A DNA stretch of 38,752 bases from assembly GCA_944389785.1 (NCBI GenBank), contig CALXNP010000013.1, positions 1-38,752 of the forward strand, read 5' to 3'. A program made the position numbers and the translations under genes. The first letter of the stretch is position 1. Each line of letters begins with the position of its first letter. The notes beneath the pieces are model-generated. The model was not told where the DNA came from. It worked only from the letters and a program-made list of their open reading frames with translations, and ran no database searches. The DNA is from an uncultured Anaerobiospirillum sp. (GTDB taxonomy: Bacteria; Pseudomonadota; Gammaproteobacteria; Enterobacterales; Succinivibrionaceae). This document shows, one piece after another, positions 17,938 to 27,428 of this stretch.

Positions 17938-18876
17938 ATGATAAGACAACGTACACTAAAGAGTGTTGTTACCACTACAGGTATTGGTCTGCACTCAGGT
18001 AAAAAAGTTCAGGTGACTTTTAAACCTGCTCCTGCTAATACAGGTATTATCTATACTAGAACAGATTTAAATCCGCCTGTTAGCATCAAATGTGAGCCAA
18101 ATAGCGTAAGAGATACTCAGCTTTGCACCGCCTTAGTTAATTTAGATGGTGTTAGGATCTCAACAGTTGAGCATTTAACAGCAGCTTTATGTGCTTTGGG
18201 TATTGATAATTTATATGTTGATGTAAATGCACCAGAGCTTCCTGTTATGGATGGCAGTTCACAGCCATTTATATATTTGTTTGAATCAACAGGTGTTGAG
18301 CTTTTAAATGAGCCTAAGAAGTTTTTGCTAGTGAAAAGACCTGTAAGAGTAGCAGATGAAGATAAGTATGCTTCTTTAGTACCTAATAATGGTGGTTTTT
18401 CTCTAGATTTAACTATTGATTTTGATCACCCTGCAATGGAAAAAGAGCTGCAGCATTTTAGTTTAAAATTTTCAGGTAAATCTTTTGTTAATGAATTAGC
18501 AAGAGCTCGTACTTTCTGTTTTATGCGTGATGTTGAGTATATGCATGCTAATAATTTAGCTTTAGGTGGCTCACTTGAAAATGCTGTAGTGCTTGATGAT
18601 TATAGAGTTGTAAATCCAGATGGATTACGTTATGCCAATGAGTTTGTAAAGCATAAAATGCTTGATGCTGTAGGTGATCTCTATATGCAGGGACTTAGTA
18701 TTTTAGGTGATTTTAAAGCTTATAAGACAGGTCATAAATTAAATAATATGCTATTACGTGCTTTATTATCTGATAGTGCTAATTATGAGATTGTTACTTT
18801 AGGTGACAGCAGTGAACATGCTATAGATTATCTTGATAATTATGAAGTAGCTAGTGTAGGCATATTATGCAAATAA
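17938..18876 (+). CDS. lpxC: UDP-3-O-acyl-N-acetylglucosamine deacetylase
   Basis: 312 residues (E. coli 305). A zinc deacetylase that performs the committed step of lipid A synthesis in the cytoplasm. Seen: [20 protein letters not shown] at the N-terminus, H79 in [10 protein letters not shown] at the same number as the E. coli zinc ligand, LARARTFCF, and the [11 protein letters not shown] segment carrying the other zinc ligands. Three ATGs are in frame (17929, 17932, 17938). The last fits the family N-terminus and leaves 8 bases after AAGGA. It shows the outer membrane is of the LPS type. It overlaps ampD by 10 bases. Confidence 0.97.
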   Translation: MIRQRTLKSVVTTTGIGLHSGKKVQVTFKPAPANTGIIYTRTDLNPPVSIKCEPNSVRDTQLCTALVNLDGVRISTVEHLTAALCALGIDNLYVDVNAPELPVMDGSSQPFIYLFESTGVELLNEPKKFLLVKRPVRVADEDKYASLVPNNGGFSLDLTIDFDHPAMEKELQHFSLKFSGKSFVNELARARTFCFMRDVEYMHANNLALGGSLENAVVLDDYRVVNPDGLRYANEFVKHKMLDAVGDLYMQGLSILGDFKAYKTGHKLNNMLLRALLSDSANYEIVTLGDSSEHAIDYLDNYEVASVGILCK

Positions 18877-19403
18877 AAGCAGGGTGGCTTGATGAAGCTC
18901 GTCAAGTCCCTACTAAAAATTTTAATCAAAGACCAAAAGGCTTTGATATTTCCTTGATAGTTATACATTGTATATCCCTGCCTCCTGACGTTTTTAATAC
19001 CCCTTATGTAGATGACTTATTTACTTTTACCTTAGATAAAAATAAGCATCCTTATTTTGAAAATATTTATAACTTAGAGCTCTCAACTCATCTTTTTATC
19101 AAAAGAGATGGTCTTATCACTCAATATGTTTCTTTTTTAGATAGAGCCTATCATGCAGGAGTTTCAAATTATCAAGGTCGTGAGCGCTGTAATGATTTTT
19201 CAATAGGTATAGAACTTGAAGGCAGTGTCACTCAGGCTTATACAGACATTCAATATCACAAACTTAAAGCTGTCATTGAGCTTTTACAAAAAACTTATAT
19301 AGATATTAAAGATAATATAGCAACACATAGTCAAATTGCACCAGGACGCAAAAATGATCCTGGTCCTTATTTTGATTTTAATAGAATTTTTAACAAGGAG
19401 TAA
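18867..19403 (+). CDS. ampD: 1,6-anhydro-N-acetylmuramyl-L-alanine amidase AmpD
   Basis: 178 residues (E. coli 183). A cytoplasmic zinc amidase that splits the peptide from anhydro-muropeptides during wall recycling; it controls ampC induction where AmpR is present. The zinc ligands fall at the E. coli positions H34, H154 and D164. Also seen: [26 protein letters not shown] and IGIELEGS. It begins inside lpxC and ends 4 bases before acnB, so it sits in one transcript with both. Being next to lpxC rather than ampE is not the E. coli arrangement. Confidence 0.96.
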   Translation: MQIKAGWLDEARQVPTKNFNQRPKGFDISLIVIHCISLPPDVFNTPYVDDLFTFTLDKNKHPYFENIYNLELSTHLFIKRDGLITQYVSFLDRAYHAGVSNYQGRERCNDFSIGIELEGSVTQAYTDIQYHKLKAVIELLQKTYIDIKDNIATHSQIAPGRKNDPGPYFDFNRIFNKE

Positions 19404-19407
19404 ACAA

Positions 19408-21966
19408 ATGCATTATACCCAATTGCAAGACTATTATGATATGGTATCTGATAGACAAAAATTAGGTATAGATCCATTACCTTTAAATGCGGCTCAGGCT
19501 GCTATTGTCTGTGAGCTGTTAGAGCAAGAGCAGGATACAAGTGATAATACTTTATTAAATTTACTCTCAAATAGAGTATTACCAGGTGTAGATGAAGCAG
19601 CTTTAGTAAAAGCACAATTTTTAGAAGCAATAACAAAGGGTACAAAAAGCAGTAAATTTATTAGTAAAGAGCAGGCTGTAGCTTTACTTGGCAATATGAA
19701 AGGTGGCTATAATGTTAAGCCTTTAATTGATTTACTAGAAGATGAGACTTTATCCTCTTATGCTGTTAAAGCATTAGAAGATACTATCATGGTTTATGAT
19801 GCTTTTAATGATGTTAAAGCTTTATGTGATAAAGGTGTAGCAAGTGCTAAAGACTTGATGCAAAGATGGGCTGATGCTACTTGGTTTACTAAAAAAGCAA
19901 AATTACCAAATGCTATTAAGCTAACAGCTTTTAAAGTAACTGGTGAGCAAACTACAGATGATCTTTCTCCTGCTACTGATGCTTGGTCACGTCCTGATAT
20001 TCCATTACATGCTTTGGCTATGTTTAAAAATAGTCGAGATGGCTTAAAAGCAGATGTAGAAGGTGTCAAAGGTCCTATTAGTTTAATAGAGAGCTTAAAA
20101 CAAAAAGGAAATCCTTTAGTTTATGTGGGTGATGTAGTAGGCACAGGCTCATCACGTAAAAGTGCTACTAACTCATTACTTTGGCATATGGGTAATGATA
20201 TTGATGGAGTACCAAATAAAAGATCAGGTGGTTATGTTTTAGGCGGTAAAATTGCTCCAATTTTTTATAATACTTTAGAAGATAGCGGTGCTTTACCTAT
20301 TGAGCTTGATGTTAGTGCTATTAATATGGGTGATGAAATAGTACTTAAGGTCTATGATGGTGTAGTTGAAAATGCTCAAGGTAAAGTTATTGCAGACTTT
20401 AAACTTAAAACAGATACTTTACTAGACGAAGTTCAAGCTGGTGGTCGTATTGCTTTAATTATAGGCAGAGATTTAACTAATAAAGCAAGAGAATACCTAG
20501 GATTAGGAGTTAGTGAAGCTTTTGTACCTGCTAAGCAGGCTGCACCTTGTTCAAAAGGCTTTACTCGTGCACAAAAAATTGTAGGTAAAGCTTGTGGTTT
20601 AGATGGAGTTCGTCCAGGTCAATATGTTGAGGTTAAGGTTACAACTGTAGGCTCACAAGATACTACAGGTCCGATGACTAGAGATGAACTTAAAGATTTA
20701 GCTTGCTTAAAATTTAGCTCTGATTTAGTAATGCAGTCATTTTGTCATACTGCAGCTTACCCAAAGAGTGTAGATATTAAGACACATCAAACTTTACCTC
20801 AATTTATTGAAAGTCGTGGTGGTGTAGCTTTAAAAGTTGGTGATGGTGTAATTCATAGCTGGTTAAATCGTATGGCTTTACCTGATACTGTTGGTACAGG
20901 TGGTGATTCTCATACTAGATTACCAATAGGTATTTCTTTTGCTGCAGGTTCTGGTCTTGTCGCTTTTGCTGCAGCTACTGGCATGATGCCACTTGATATG
21001 CCAGAGTCTGTTTTAGTTAGATTTAAAGGCAAGATGCAAGAAGGTATTACTTTACGTGATTTAGTACATGCCATACCTTATTTTGCAATAAAACAAGGTT
21101 TACTTACCGTTGAGAAAAAAGGTAAGAAGAATATTTTCTCAGGTCGTATTTTAGAAATAGAAGGACTTGAAGATCTTGAAGTAGAGCATGCTTTTGAGCT
21201 TGCTGATGCTTCAGCAGAGCGTTCAGCTGCAGCTTGTGCTATTGCTTTAAATGAAGATAAAGTAATTAAGTACTTAAAATCAAATGCTAAGCTTTTACGT
21301 CAAATGGCCAAAGATGGTTATCAAGATCAGCAAGCTTTACTCAAACGTGCAGCTGCTATGGAGGAGTTTATTGCAAATCCTAAACTTATTAAAGCAGATA
21401 GTGATTGTGAGTATGCTGCTGTTATTGAAATTAATTTAGATGAAATTAAAGAACCAATTGTATGTGTACCAAATGATCCTGATGATGTACACTTATTAAG
21501 TGAGTATAGTAATACTAAGATAGATGAAGTCTTTATTGGTTCTTGTATGACTAATATCGGTCACTATAGAGCAGCTTCTATGATTTTACAAGATAGTGAT
21601 CAAGTGCCTGTACGTTTATGGCTTGCTCCACCTACACGTTTAGATAAGGATGAGCTTATAAAAGAGGGAGTTTATTCCATTTTTGGTAAGAGTGGTGCTC
21701 GTATTGAAATGCCAGGCTGCTCATTATGTATGGGCAATCAAGCAAGAGTTAAGGATAATGCTACAGTAGTATCAACCTCAACTAGAAACTTCCCAAATCG
21801 CTTAGGAAAGGGTGCTAATGTATTTTTAGCTAGTGCTGAGCTAAGTGCAGTATGTGCAAAACTTGGCCGTTTCCCTAGTGTGGAAGAATATAGAGCAATG
21901 GTAAAAATTTTAAGTGGAAATGAGAAGTATGTCTACTCATTATTAGATTTTTCACAACAAGAGTAA
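19408..21966 (+). CDS. acnB: Aconitate hydratase B
   Basis: 852 residues (E. coli 865). Converts citrate to isocitrate by way of cis-aconitate with a 4Fe-4S cluster. The B-type order is visible: an N-terminal HEAT-like helical domain, then the swivel domain ([14 protein letters not shown]), then the catalytic domains. Cluster cysteines are C713 (GSCMTNIGH) and C771 and C774 ([10 protein letters not shown]). The ATG at 19408 has AAGGAG 7 bases upstream, inside the end of ampD; longer in-frame starts lie within ampD and read an unlikely hydrophobic stretch. Expression is probably coupled to lpxC-ampD. mdh follows after 76 bases. Confidence 0.97.
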   Translation: MHYTQLQDYYDMVSDRQKLGIDPLPLNAAQAAIVCELLEQEQDTSDNTLLNLLSNRVLPGVDEAALVKAQFLEAITKGTKSSKFISKEQAVALLGNMKGGYNVKPLIDLLEDETLSSYAVKALEDTIMVYDAFNDVKALCDKGVASAKDLMQRWADATWFTKKAKLPNAIKLTAFKVTGEQTTDDLSPATDAWSRPDIPLHALAMFKNSRDGLKADVEGVKGPISLIESLKQKGNPLVYVGDVVGTGSSRKSATNSLLWHMGNDIDGVPNKRSGGYVLGGKIAPIFYNTLEDSGALPIELDVSAINMGDEIVLKVYDGVVENAQGKVIADFKLKTDTLLDEVQAGGRIALIIGRDLTNKAREYLGLGVSEAFVPAKQAAPCSKGFTRAQKIVGKACGLDGVRPGQYVEVKVTTVGSQDTTGPMTRDELKDLACLKFSSDLVMQSFCHTAAYPKSVDIKTHQTLPQFIESRGGVALKVGDGVIHSWLNRMALPDTVGTGGDSHTRLPIGISFAAGSGLVAFAAATGMMPLDMPESVLVRFKGKMQEGITLRDLVHAIPYFAIKQGLLTVEKKGKKNIFSGRILEIEGLEDLEVEHAFELADASAERSAAACAIALNEDKVIKYLKSNAKLLRQMAKDGYQDQQALLKRAAAMEEFIANPKLIKADSDCEYAAVIEINLDEIKEPIVCVPNDPDDVHLLSEYSNTKIDEVFIGSCMTNIGHYRAASMILQDSDQVPVRLWLAPPTRLDKDELIKEGVYSIFGKSGARIEMPGCSLCMGNQARVKDNATVVSTSTRNFPNRLGKGANVFLASAELSAVCAKLGRFPSVEEYRAMVKILSGNEKYVYSLLDFSQQE

Positions 21967-22042
21967 TAATTGATGTAAAATAGTTACTCAAAAGGATTTT
22001 TACAATTATTTATATATCTTAAGTTTATAATAGGAGTTAAAC

Positions 22043-23002
22043 ATGAAAGTTGCAGTTTTAGGCGCAGCAGGTGGTATCGGTCAACCTTTATCAATGATTT
22101 TAAAGAATCAATTACCAGCAGGCTCAAGCCTAAGCTTATACGACGTAGCACCATTTACTCCTGGTGTTGCAAAGGATTTAAGTCACATTCCAACTGATGT
22201 ATGTGTTGCAGGTTACTGTGGTGATGATTTATCTAAGGCTTTAGAAGGTGCAGATGTTGTTGTAATTCCAGCAGGTGTTGCTCGTAAGCCAGGTATGACT
22301 CGTGATGATCTATTTAATGTAAATGCAAGCATTGTTGCAAACTTAGTTAGAAATTGTGCTAAGGTATGTCCTAAGGCATGTATCTGCATTATTACCAACC
22401 CTGTAAACTCAACTGTACCATTAGCAGCTGAAGTATTAAAGTCTGAGGGTGTATATGATAAGCACCGTTTATTTGGTGTAACCGCTCTTGATGTATTACG
22501 TTCAGAGACTTTCTTAGGTGAAGAATTAGGTCAATCAAAGCTAGCAACACAAGTTCCTGTAATTGGTGGTCACTCAGGTACTACTATTCTACCTTTATTA
22601 TCACAAGTTGTTGGTGCAGAGTGCATTAGTGCAGATCGTGTAAAAGAGTTAACAACACGTATTCAAAATGCTGGTACTGAAGTTGTTGAGGCTAAGGCTG
22701 GTGCAGGTTCTGCAACCTTATCAATGGCAGCTGCTGGTGCTCGTTTTGCTCTTAAGGTTGTTAAGGGCTTAGCAGGTGAGCCAGGTGTATATGAGTATGG
22801 CTTCACTGAAGGTGGTTCAGAGTATACTTCATTCTTTGCTCAAAAATTAGTATTTGGTAAGAATGGTTGGGAAAAGGTATGCCCAATTGGCACTTTATCA
22901 GCTTATGAGCAAGAGTGCTTAAATGCCTTAATCCCAGAGTTAAATGGCAACATCAAGAAGGGTGTTGACTTTGCAGCTAAGTGGATTGCAGAAAATAAGT
23001 AA
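22043..23002 (+). CDS. mdh: NAD-dependent malate dehydrogenase
   Basis: 319 residues (E. coli 312). Interconverts malate and oxaloacetate with NAD(H); in a fermentative succinate producer it would run toward malate. Seen: the Rossmann loop [31 protein letters not shown], the substrate-binding mobile loop with [32 protein letters not shown], and the catalytic histidine H177 ([13 protein letters not shown]), at the E. coli number. AGGAG precedes the ATG. Codon use suggests high expression. A strong terminator follows, so it ends the acnB-mdh region, either co-transcribed or from its own unseen promoter. Confidence 0.98.
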   Translation: MKVAVLGAAGGIGQPLSMILKNQLPAGSSLSLYDVAPFTPGVAKDLSHIPTDVCVAGYCGDDLSKALEGADVVVIPAGVARKPGMTRDDLFNVNASIVANLVRNCAKVCPKACICIITNPVNSTVPLAAEVLKSEGVYDKHRLFGVTALDVLRSETFLGEELGQSKLATQVPVIGGHSGTTILPLLSQVVGAECISADRVKELTTRIQNAGTEVVEAKAGAGSATLSMAAAGARFALKVVKGLAGEPGVYEYGFTEGGSEYTSFFAQKLVFGKNGWEKVCPIGTLSAYEQECLNALIPELNGNIKKGVDFAAKWIAENK

Positions 23003-23034
23003 TAATTACTTATTTACTTAATTAATTTTTAAAT

Positions 23035-23075
23035 AAGATCCTCAAAGGCTATGCTTTTGGGGATCTTGTATTTTT
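23035..23075 (+). terminator. Intrinsic terminator after mdh
   Basis: A long stem of about 15 pairs with two G-U pairs (AAGATCC... with ...GGATCTT) and a 3-base loop, followed by GTATTTTT. It ends the mdh transcript 33 bases after the stop codon. Confidence 0.85.
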
Positions 23076-23210
23076 ATTTGCAGGGGTTATTGTTATATTT
23101 TGCACTAAAAAAGTGCTTAAATATAGTTTAACTGCTTATATTTAAGCTTATCTAAACAATTTTTAAGTATCTGTAAATAAAAATACAAAAAAAATTTAAA
23201 TTTTGAGCTT

Positions 23211-23235
23211 TAAAATTGAAATTATTTGTCGATAA
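23211..23235 (+). promoter_or_regulatory. Possible sigma-28 (flagellar) promoter for the motX-like gene
   Basis: GTCGATAA (23228-23235) matches 7 of 8 bases of the FliA -10 GCCGATAA and would give a leader of about 30 bases. TAAAATTG (23211-23218) resembles the -35 TAAAGTTT, but the gap is two bases shorter than usual (TAAA-N13 instead of N15). It fits the flagellar identity of the gene and remains unproven. Confidence 0.35.
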
Positions 23236-23274
23236 ATAATTGAGATTTTAAGTAAGTATTTAAGGAGAGGCACG

Positions 23275-23994
23275 ATGATACGTACTAAGATGTTTTGTCT
23301 TGCCATGTCTTTTAGTGCTATGTGCTTTAGTGCACAGGCATTTGCAGTATCTAATTACGATTTATATACTGATGCAAGAGCTAGAGCTGCTAAAGAAGCT
23401 TTAGAGTACTCTTTAGATCAGTATGAAAGTGAGACAGATATTGTGGAGATGTATACCTCAACTCAATTAAATGATTTTGTTGAACAAGGTATTCATCTTG
23501 AGATTGTGGAGAAAAGAGACAGTTGTCAATTTACTCCTGATATCGAAGATAGGGCACGTATTGTAGGCATGCCAGTTTTTGAGTTTGTTTTTGCAGATAT
23601 GCTCATTAATGGCAAATGTGTAAAGCAAGATGTAGAGCTTGGTCTTGATTATTTTAATAGAGCTTTAAAACAAGGCTATGCTCCTGCACTTGAGCGAATG
23701 TCTTTTTATTATGAAAAGGGCTATTATGTTGGTAAGGATTTAAATAAATCTGAACTATACATGAAAACAGCAGCTTCACTTGGCTCTATTAGTGCAAGAT
23801 TAGGCTGGGCTGATATGTTAATACGTGGCTATGGCAATCCAAGCATGTATGAAGAAGCTTACAGCTGGTTGCATCATTCTTATTACAGTGATTTGTACCG
23901 TAAAGAAAAAAGCGATTATATTAAGTCAAAACTTGAAGAAATGATGCCAGAAAATATAGTTGTACGAGCCATGGTACAAGATCATACCTTATAA
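23275..23994 (+). CDS. motX: MotX-like polar flagellar motor protein with Sel1 repeats
   Basis: 239 residues with an N-terminal signal peptide ending near residue 24 (CFSAQAFA), so it is periplasmic. From about residue 60 it resembles Vibrio MotX as I recall it: TSTQLNDFVEQGIHL, KRDSCQF with a conserved cysteine, FADMLINGKCV with the second cysteine, LGLDYFNRALKQGYAPALE, a second Sel1 repeat KSELYMKTAASLG, and YEEAYSWL. MotX forms part of the T-ring needed to hold sodium-driven PomA/PomB stators. GGAG lies before the ATG. It stands alone between terminators, as motX often does, with no other flagellar gene in the window. A different Sel1 protein is the alternative. Confidence 0.75.
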   Translation: MIRTKMFCLAMSFSAMCFSAQAFAVSNYDLYTDARARAAKEALEYSLDQYESETDIVEMYTSTQLNDFVEQGIHLEIVEKRDSCQFTPDIEDRARIVGMPVFEFVFADMLINGKCVKQDVELGLDYFNRALKQGYAPALERMSFYYEKGYYVGKDLNKSELYMKTAASLGSISARLGWADMLIRGYGNPSMYEEAYSWLHHSYYSDLYRKEKSDYIKSKLEEMMPENIVVRAMVQDHTL

Positions 23995-24012
23995 AATTTG
24001 TCCAATAAACTA

Positions 24013-24052
24013 ACATCTCCACCTAGAATTTTTTAAGTGGAGATGGTTTTTT
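24013..24052 (+). terminator. Intrinsic terminator after the motX-like gene
   Basis: A 9-bp GC-containing stem CATCTCCAC/GTGGAGATG (24014-24022 with 24037-24045), a 14-base loop, then GTTTTTT. It makes the motX-like gene a single-gene transcript. Confidence 0.85.
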
Positions 24053-24167
24053 ATAGGCTTATAACAATCGCTTTGTTCTATTGATTTTCTATGTATTCAA
24101 TGCTAGATTAAATAAATTTAGCAAAGAATCTATAATGTATTCTTGCATAATAACTTTTATACGGTAA

Positions 24168-24181
24168 TGTTATTAATAACA
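24168..24181. promoter_or_regulatory. 14-bp perfect palindrome upstream of the DUF805 gene
   Basis: TGTTATTAATAACA is perfectly self-complementary and lies about 115 bases before the DUF805 start. It could be an operator for a dimeric regulator. The region is AT-rich, so chance cannot be excluded. Confidence 0.3.
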
Positions 24182-24294
24182 GTGTTTTGTTTCCCGTATT
24201 TAAATTAGATTAGTAAATTTAAGAATTTGCTATCTTAAAAAGTTTATTCTTTAATTAGCCATTTTCAATGTAATTATTTTAGCAGGATAAAAGT

Positions 24295-24759
24295 ATGTTG
24301 TTATTTAAGGCCTTAGCTAGAGGGCTGCTAGAGACCTTTAATTTTAAAAATCATTTAAGCCGTATCGATTTTATTATAAATTGTTTAGCTATTATTGCTT
24401 TGATGTCTGCTTGTTATTACATACATAATGTATATATTTTGCATTTTAATATTTTTCTAGCTGCATCTATTGTATTGTTTTTATGGTTTATAAGTTTAGC
24501 TATAAGACGTTTACATGATCTTAAAATGTCTGCTTGGTGGTTACTATTTCCACTTGTTGTAGGTGGAGGTTTTTATCTTGTAGCAATGATAGTACAATCA
24601 TTTTTATCTTCTAATTTAGGTTTTATGTATATTTTGGCAGGTTTTGTTCAAATTGGCGTGGTAGTTATTATGCTTATTATCCTATTGCAGGCAAAACCTA
24701 ATGTTGATGAATATGATAGTGATAAAAAAGCTATTATAGATAAGTCTAATAAAGATTAG
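24295..24759 (+). CDS. DUF805 small inner-membrane protein (YhaH-like)
   Basis: 154 residues. Seen: an N-terminal amphipathic part with FNFKNHLSRIDF, then four hydrophobic helices with the family signature IRRLHDLKMSAWW between the second and third, and a charged C-terminus with PNVDEYD. This matches the DUF805 family of inner-membrane proteins, whose biochemical role is unknown to me. AGGA lies about 8 bases before the ATG. It stands alone between the motX-like gene and ffh, about 240 bases after the motX terminator. No terminator is evident before ffh. Confidence 0.85.
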   Translation: MLLFKALARGLLETFNFKNHLSRIDFIINCLAIIALMSACYYIHNVYILHFNIFLAASIVLFLWFISLAIRRLHDLKMSAWWLLFPLVVGGGFYLVAMIVQSFLSSNLGFMYILAGFVQIGVVVIMLIILLQAKPNVDEYDSDKKAIIDKSNKD

Positions 24760-24866
24760 TAGTTTTTTAAAGCTCGTTGCATTATGCTAGATTTAGCAAG
24801 AGCTATTTACATGATATTATATATTAATTAAAGCAAAACTAATTTTGGCAAAAAAAGAGAAGCTAA

Positions 24867-26261
24867 ATGTTTGATAATTTAACAGAGCGTTTAAATCGCA
24901 CCTTAAAAAATATCAGTGGTAAGGGTCGTATTACCGAAGATAATATTAAAGATACTATGCGTGAGGTTAGAACAGCTTTATTAGAAGCTGATGTTGCCCT
25001 AAGTGTAGTAAAAACTTTTTGTAATAATGTTAAAGAAAAAGCTTTAGGTCAAGAAGTAAGCTTAAGTTTAAGTCCAGGTCAAGAGTTTATTAAGATAGTA
25101 CATCAAGAATTGATTACTACTATGGGCTCTACTAATAGTGAGCTAAATTTGGCCCATCAACCTCCTGCTATTATTTTATTAGCAGGTTTGCAAGGTGCTG
25201 GTAAAACTACTAGTGCAGCAAAACTTGCTTTGTATATTAAAGAGCGTTTACACAAAAGTGTAATGTTAGCTTCTGTTGATACTTATCGTCCTGCTGCTAT
25301 TGAGCAGTTAAATACTTTAGCTAAAAGTATAGATACAGAATATTATCCATCAGATGCAAGTAAAGATCCTCTTACTTTAGCACAAGAAGCTATAGATGCA
25401 GCTAAACGTAAAATTATAGACGTTTTAATTATAGATACAGCAGGTCGTTTAGCTGTAGATGAGCAAATGATGAATGAGGTCAAAGCCTTACACAAATTAA
25501 GTGATCCAATCGAGACCTTATTTGTTGTTGATGCTATGACAGGTCAAGATGCTGCAAATACTGCAAAGGCTTTTAATGATGCTTTAGATTTAACAGGTGT
25601 TATTTTAACTAAAGCAGATGGTGATGCTCGTGGTGGTGCTGCTTTATCTGTACGTCAAATTACAGGCAAACCTATTAAATTTATTGGTATGGGCGAGAAG
25701 ATAGAGGCTTTAGAGCCATTCTTCCCTGATAGAATTGCTTCACGTATTTTAGATATGGGTGATCTCTTATCTTTAATTGAGCAATTGCAAAGAAATACTG
25801 ATATTGATAAAGCCAAAAATATGGCAGACAAAATCAAAAAAGGTCAAGGTTTTACCTTAGAAGATTTTGCTGAGCAATTGGGGCAAATGAAAAAAATGGG
25901 TGGCATGAGCTCATTACTAGATAAATTACCTGGTATGGGGCAAATGTCAGAGAAGATTAAAGATGCTGTTAATGATAAGCAATTTTCCCATTTAGAAGCA
26001 ATTATTTTATCTATGACCCCAAAGGAGAGACGCAATCCTGATATTATCAAAGGTTCACGTAAAAAACGTATTGCACAAGGTGCTGGTGTTCAGATTCAAG
26101 AGGTAAATCAGTTATTGCGTCAATTTGATGCCATGCAGAAAATGATGAAAAAAGCCAAAGGTGGCGGTATGCGCAAAATGATGAATAGTATGCGTGGTAT
26201 GATGGGACAAATGGGAATGGGTGGTATGAATCCATTTGGCAATAATTTATTTAAAAAATAA
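24867..26261 (+). CDS. ffh: Signal recognition particle protein Ffh (SRP54)
   Basis: 464 residues (E. coli 453). The GTPase that, with 4.5S RNA, carries nascent membrane proteins to FtsY. Seen: the helical N domain (RLNRTLKNISGKGRI), the P-loop GLQGAGKTT at 107-115, DTYRPAAIEQL, IIDTAGRLAVDEQMM, ILTKADGDARGG, and the methionine-rich M domain with MTPKERRNPDIIKGSRKKRI for RNA binding and a C-terminal Met/Gly tail. AGAG precedes the ATG. It lies upstream of the rpsP operon, as in E. coli, but is separated by a terminator. Confidence 0.98.
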   Translation: MFDNLTERLNRTLKNISGKGRITEDNIKDTMREVRTALLEADVALSVVKTFCNNVKEKALGQEVSLSLSPGQEFIKIVHQELITTMGSTNSELNLAHQPPAIILLAGLQGAGKTTSAAKLALYIKERLHKSVMLASVDTYRPAAIEQLNTLAKSIDTEYYPSDASKDPLTLAQEAIDAAKRKIIDVLIIDTAGRLAVDEQMMNEVKALHKLSDPIETLFVVDAMTGQDAANTAKAFNDALDLTGVILTKADGDARGGAALSVRQITGKPIKFIGMGEKIEALEPFFPDRIASRILDMGDLLSLIEQLQRNTDIDKAKNMADKIKKGQGFTLEDFAEQLGQMKKMGGMSSLLDKLPGMGQMSEKIKDAVNDKQFSHLEAIILSMTPKERRNPDIIKGSRKKRIAQGAGVQIQEVNQLLRQFDAMQKMMKKAKGGGMRKMMNSMRGMMGQMGMGGMNPFGNNLFKK

Positions 26262-26269
26262 TATTATAG

Positions 26270-26308
26270 ACTGCTAAAGAAACTAAAGCTTTAGCAGTTT
26301 ATTTAATT
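26270..26308 (+). terminator. Terminator after ffh
   Basis: A perfect 10-bp stem ACTGCTAAAG/CTTTAGCAGT (26270-26279 with 26289-26298) with a 9-base loop, followed by TTTATTTAATTT. The T-run is interrupted, so efficiency may be moderate. Confidence 0.75.
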
Positions 26309-26434
26309 TACAAAGATTAAGTTTATATCTATTTTATAGCTTGTTTTGCTAAATTTATCTTCTTATAACAATTAGTTAAAAATAATAAAGATACATTATA
26401 TTATATATAGCTGTGAATAAATATTAAAAATGAC

Positions 26435-26462
26435 TTGATTTTTTGCCAAAATAGGGTAAAAT
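26435..26462 (+). promoter_or_regulatory. Promoter candidate for the rpsP operon
   Basis: TTGATT and TAAAAT are spaced 16 bases apart. The start would fall near 26469, giving a leader of about 68 bases that includes a hairpin. It is the best sigma-70 match seen between ffh and rpsP. Confidence 0.5.
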
Positions 26463-26487
26463 TTTCCAACTGTATTTTTTATAAACT

Positions 26488-26513
26488 GATAAGCCCTTTT
26501 TATGGGTTTTATC
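26488..26513 (+). promoter_or_regulatory. Hairpin in the rpsP leader
   Basis: GATAAGCCC pairs with GGGTTTTATC (one bulge, one G-U) around a 7-base loop, 23 bases before the rpsP start. It is not followed by a strong T-run, so it looks more like a leader structure than a terminator. A role in control of S16 is a guess. Confidence 0.35.
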
Positions 26514-26536
26514 CTTAATTTATAGGTATTAGCGAA

Positions 26537-26890
26537 ATGGTAGTCATTCGTTTACGTCGTGTAGGCGCTAAGAAGCGTCCTTTCTATCACGTTGTTGTTG
26601 CTGATTCACGTTTTGCAGCAACTGGTCGTTTTATTGAGCAAGTTGGTTTCTTTAACCCAATTGCTGTAGGTAAAGAAGTACGTTTACGTCTTGATATTGA
26701 GCGCGTAAATCACTGGATCTCATGTGGTGCACAACCATCAGATCGTGTAAAGCGTTTAATTAAAGAAAATGAGATGGGACCTGAGGCTGTTGCTCAATAT
26801 AAGGCTGAGAAGCATGCAGCAGCAGTTGCTCGTCGTCAAGCTAAGGCAGAAGCTGAAGCAGCAGCGAAGGCAGCAGAGGCTCAAGCATAA
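26537..26890 (+). CDS. rpsP: 30S ribosomal protein S16
   Basis: 117 residues, longer than E. coli S16 (82). Binds 16S rRNA early in 30S assembly. Seen: [39 protein letters not shown] and the [21 protein letters not shown] core. The extra length is an Ala/Glu/Lys-rich C-terminal tail ([15 protein letters not shown]), common in longer S16 forms. It opens the conserved rpsP-rimM-trmD-rplS operon, and its codon choice is that of a highly expressed gene. Confidence 0.98.
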   Translation: MVVIRLRRVGAKKRPFYHVVVADSRFAATGRFIEQVGFFNPIAVGKEVRLRLDIERVNHWISCGAQPSDRVKRLIKENEMGPEAVAQYKAEKHAAAVARRQAKAEAEAAAKAAEAQA

Positions 26891-26900
26891 TCTCTAGCAT

Positions 26901-27428
26901 ATGCTAAGAGATAATCCACGCCCTATGGGCAGACTTGGTTCTACCTATGGGATTAAGGGCTACTTAAAAGTTCAGTCCTTTACTGAGCAGCCTGAAAACC
27001 TTTTTGACTACTCGCCATGGTTTATTCGCCGGCGTGGAGAAGAATGGCGTGAGGTTCAGGTCGAAGCTTGGAAGCCACATGCAGGTGGTTTTATAGTGAA
27101 GCTTGCAGTGGTTGGCAACCGTGAGGAAGCATGTGCTTATACAGGTTGCGATATTGGGATCAGGCGCTCAAGCCTGCCCCCTGCACCAGATGGTGAATTT
27201 TACTTGTGTGATTTAGAAGGTTGCCAAGTAATCGGTCTAGATGGTGTTGATCTTGGTATTGTATCAAGAGTTATGGATCAAGGAGCTGCTCCTTTGTTGG
27301 TTGTATCTCCCTCTGACCAAACAAAAGGTAAGATTGAAAGATTAATACCTTTTGTTAAAGGCCCTATTGTTACTGCAGTTGATCTCAATGCAGGCAAAAT
27401 ATGGGTTGAGTGGGGTGAAGATTACTAA
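26901..27428 (+). CDS. rimM: Ribosome maturation factor RimM
   Basis: 175 residues (E. coli 182). Binds S19 and helps mature the 16S rRNA head domain. Seen: GRLGSTYGIKGYLKV, LFDYSPWFIRRRGEEW, EAWKPHAGGFIVKL, and the PRC-barrel part FYLCDLEGCQVIGLDGVDLG with RLIPFVKGPIV. It starts 10 bases after rpsP; an in-frame ATG at 26925 is an alternative start. GC content here is about 50-55% in 27001-27180, against about 32% in sampled neighbours, and leucine codons other than TTA are frequent. Its last base is shared with the trmD start (TAATG). Confidence 0.96.
   Translation: MLRDNPRPMGRLGSTYGIKGYLKVQSFTEQPENLFDYSPWFIRRRGEEWREVQVEAWKPHAGGFIVKLAVVGNREEACAYTGCDIGIRRSSLPPAPDGEFYLCDLEGCQVIGLDGVDLGIVSRVMDQGAAPLLVVSPSDQTKGKIERLIPFVKGPIVTAVDLNAGKIWVEWGEDY

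Noticed and set aside
21999-22031. TTTACA and TATAAT as a promoter for mdh
   Set aside because: Spacing is 21 bases, and the start would fall almost at the mdh ATG, leaving no room for its ribosome binding site.
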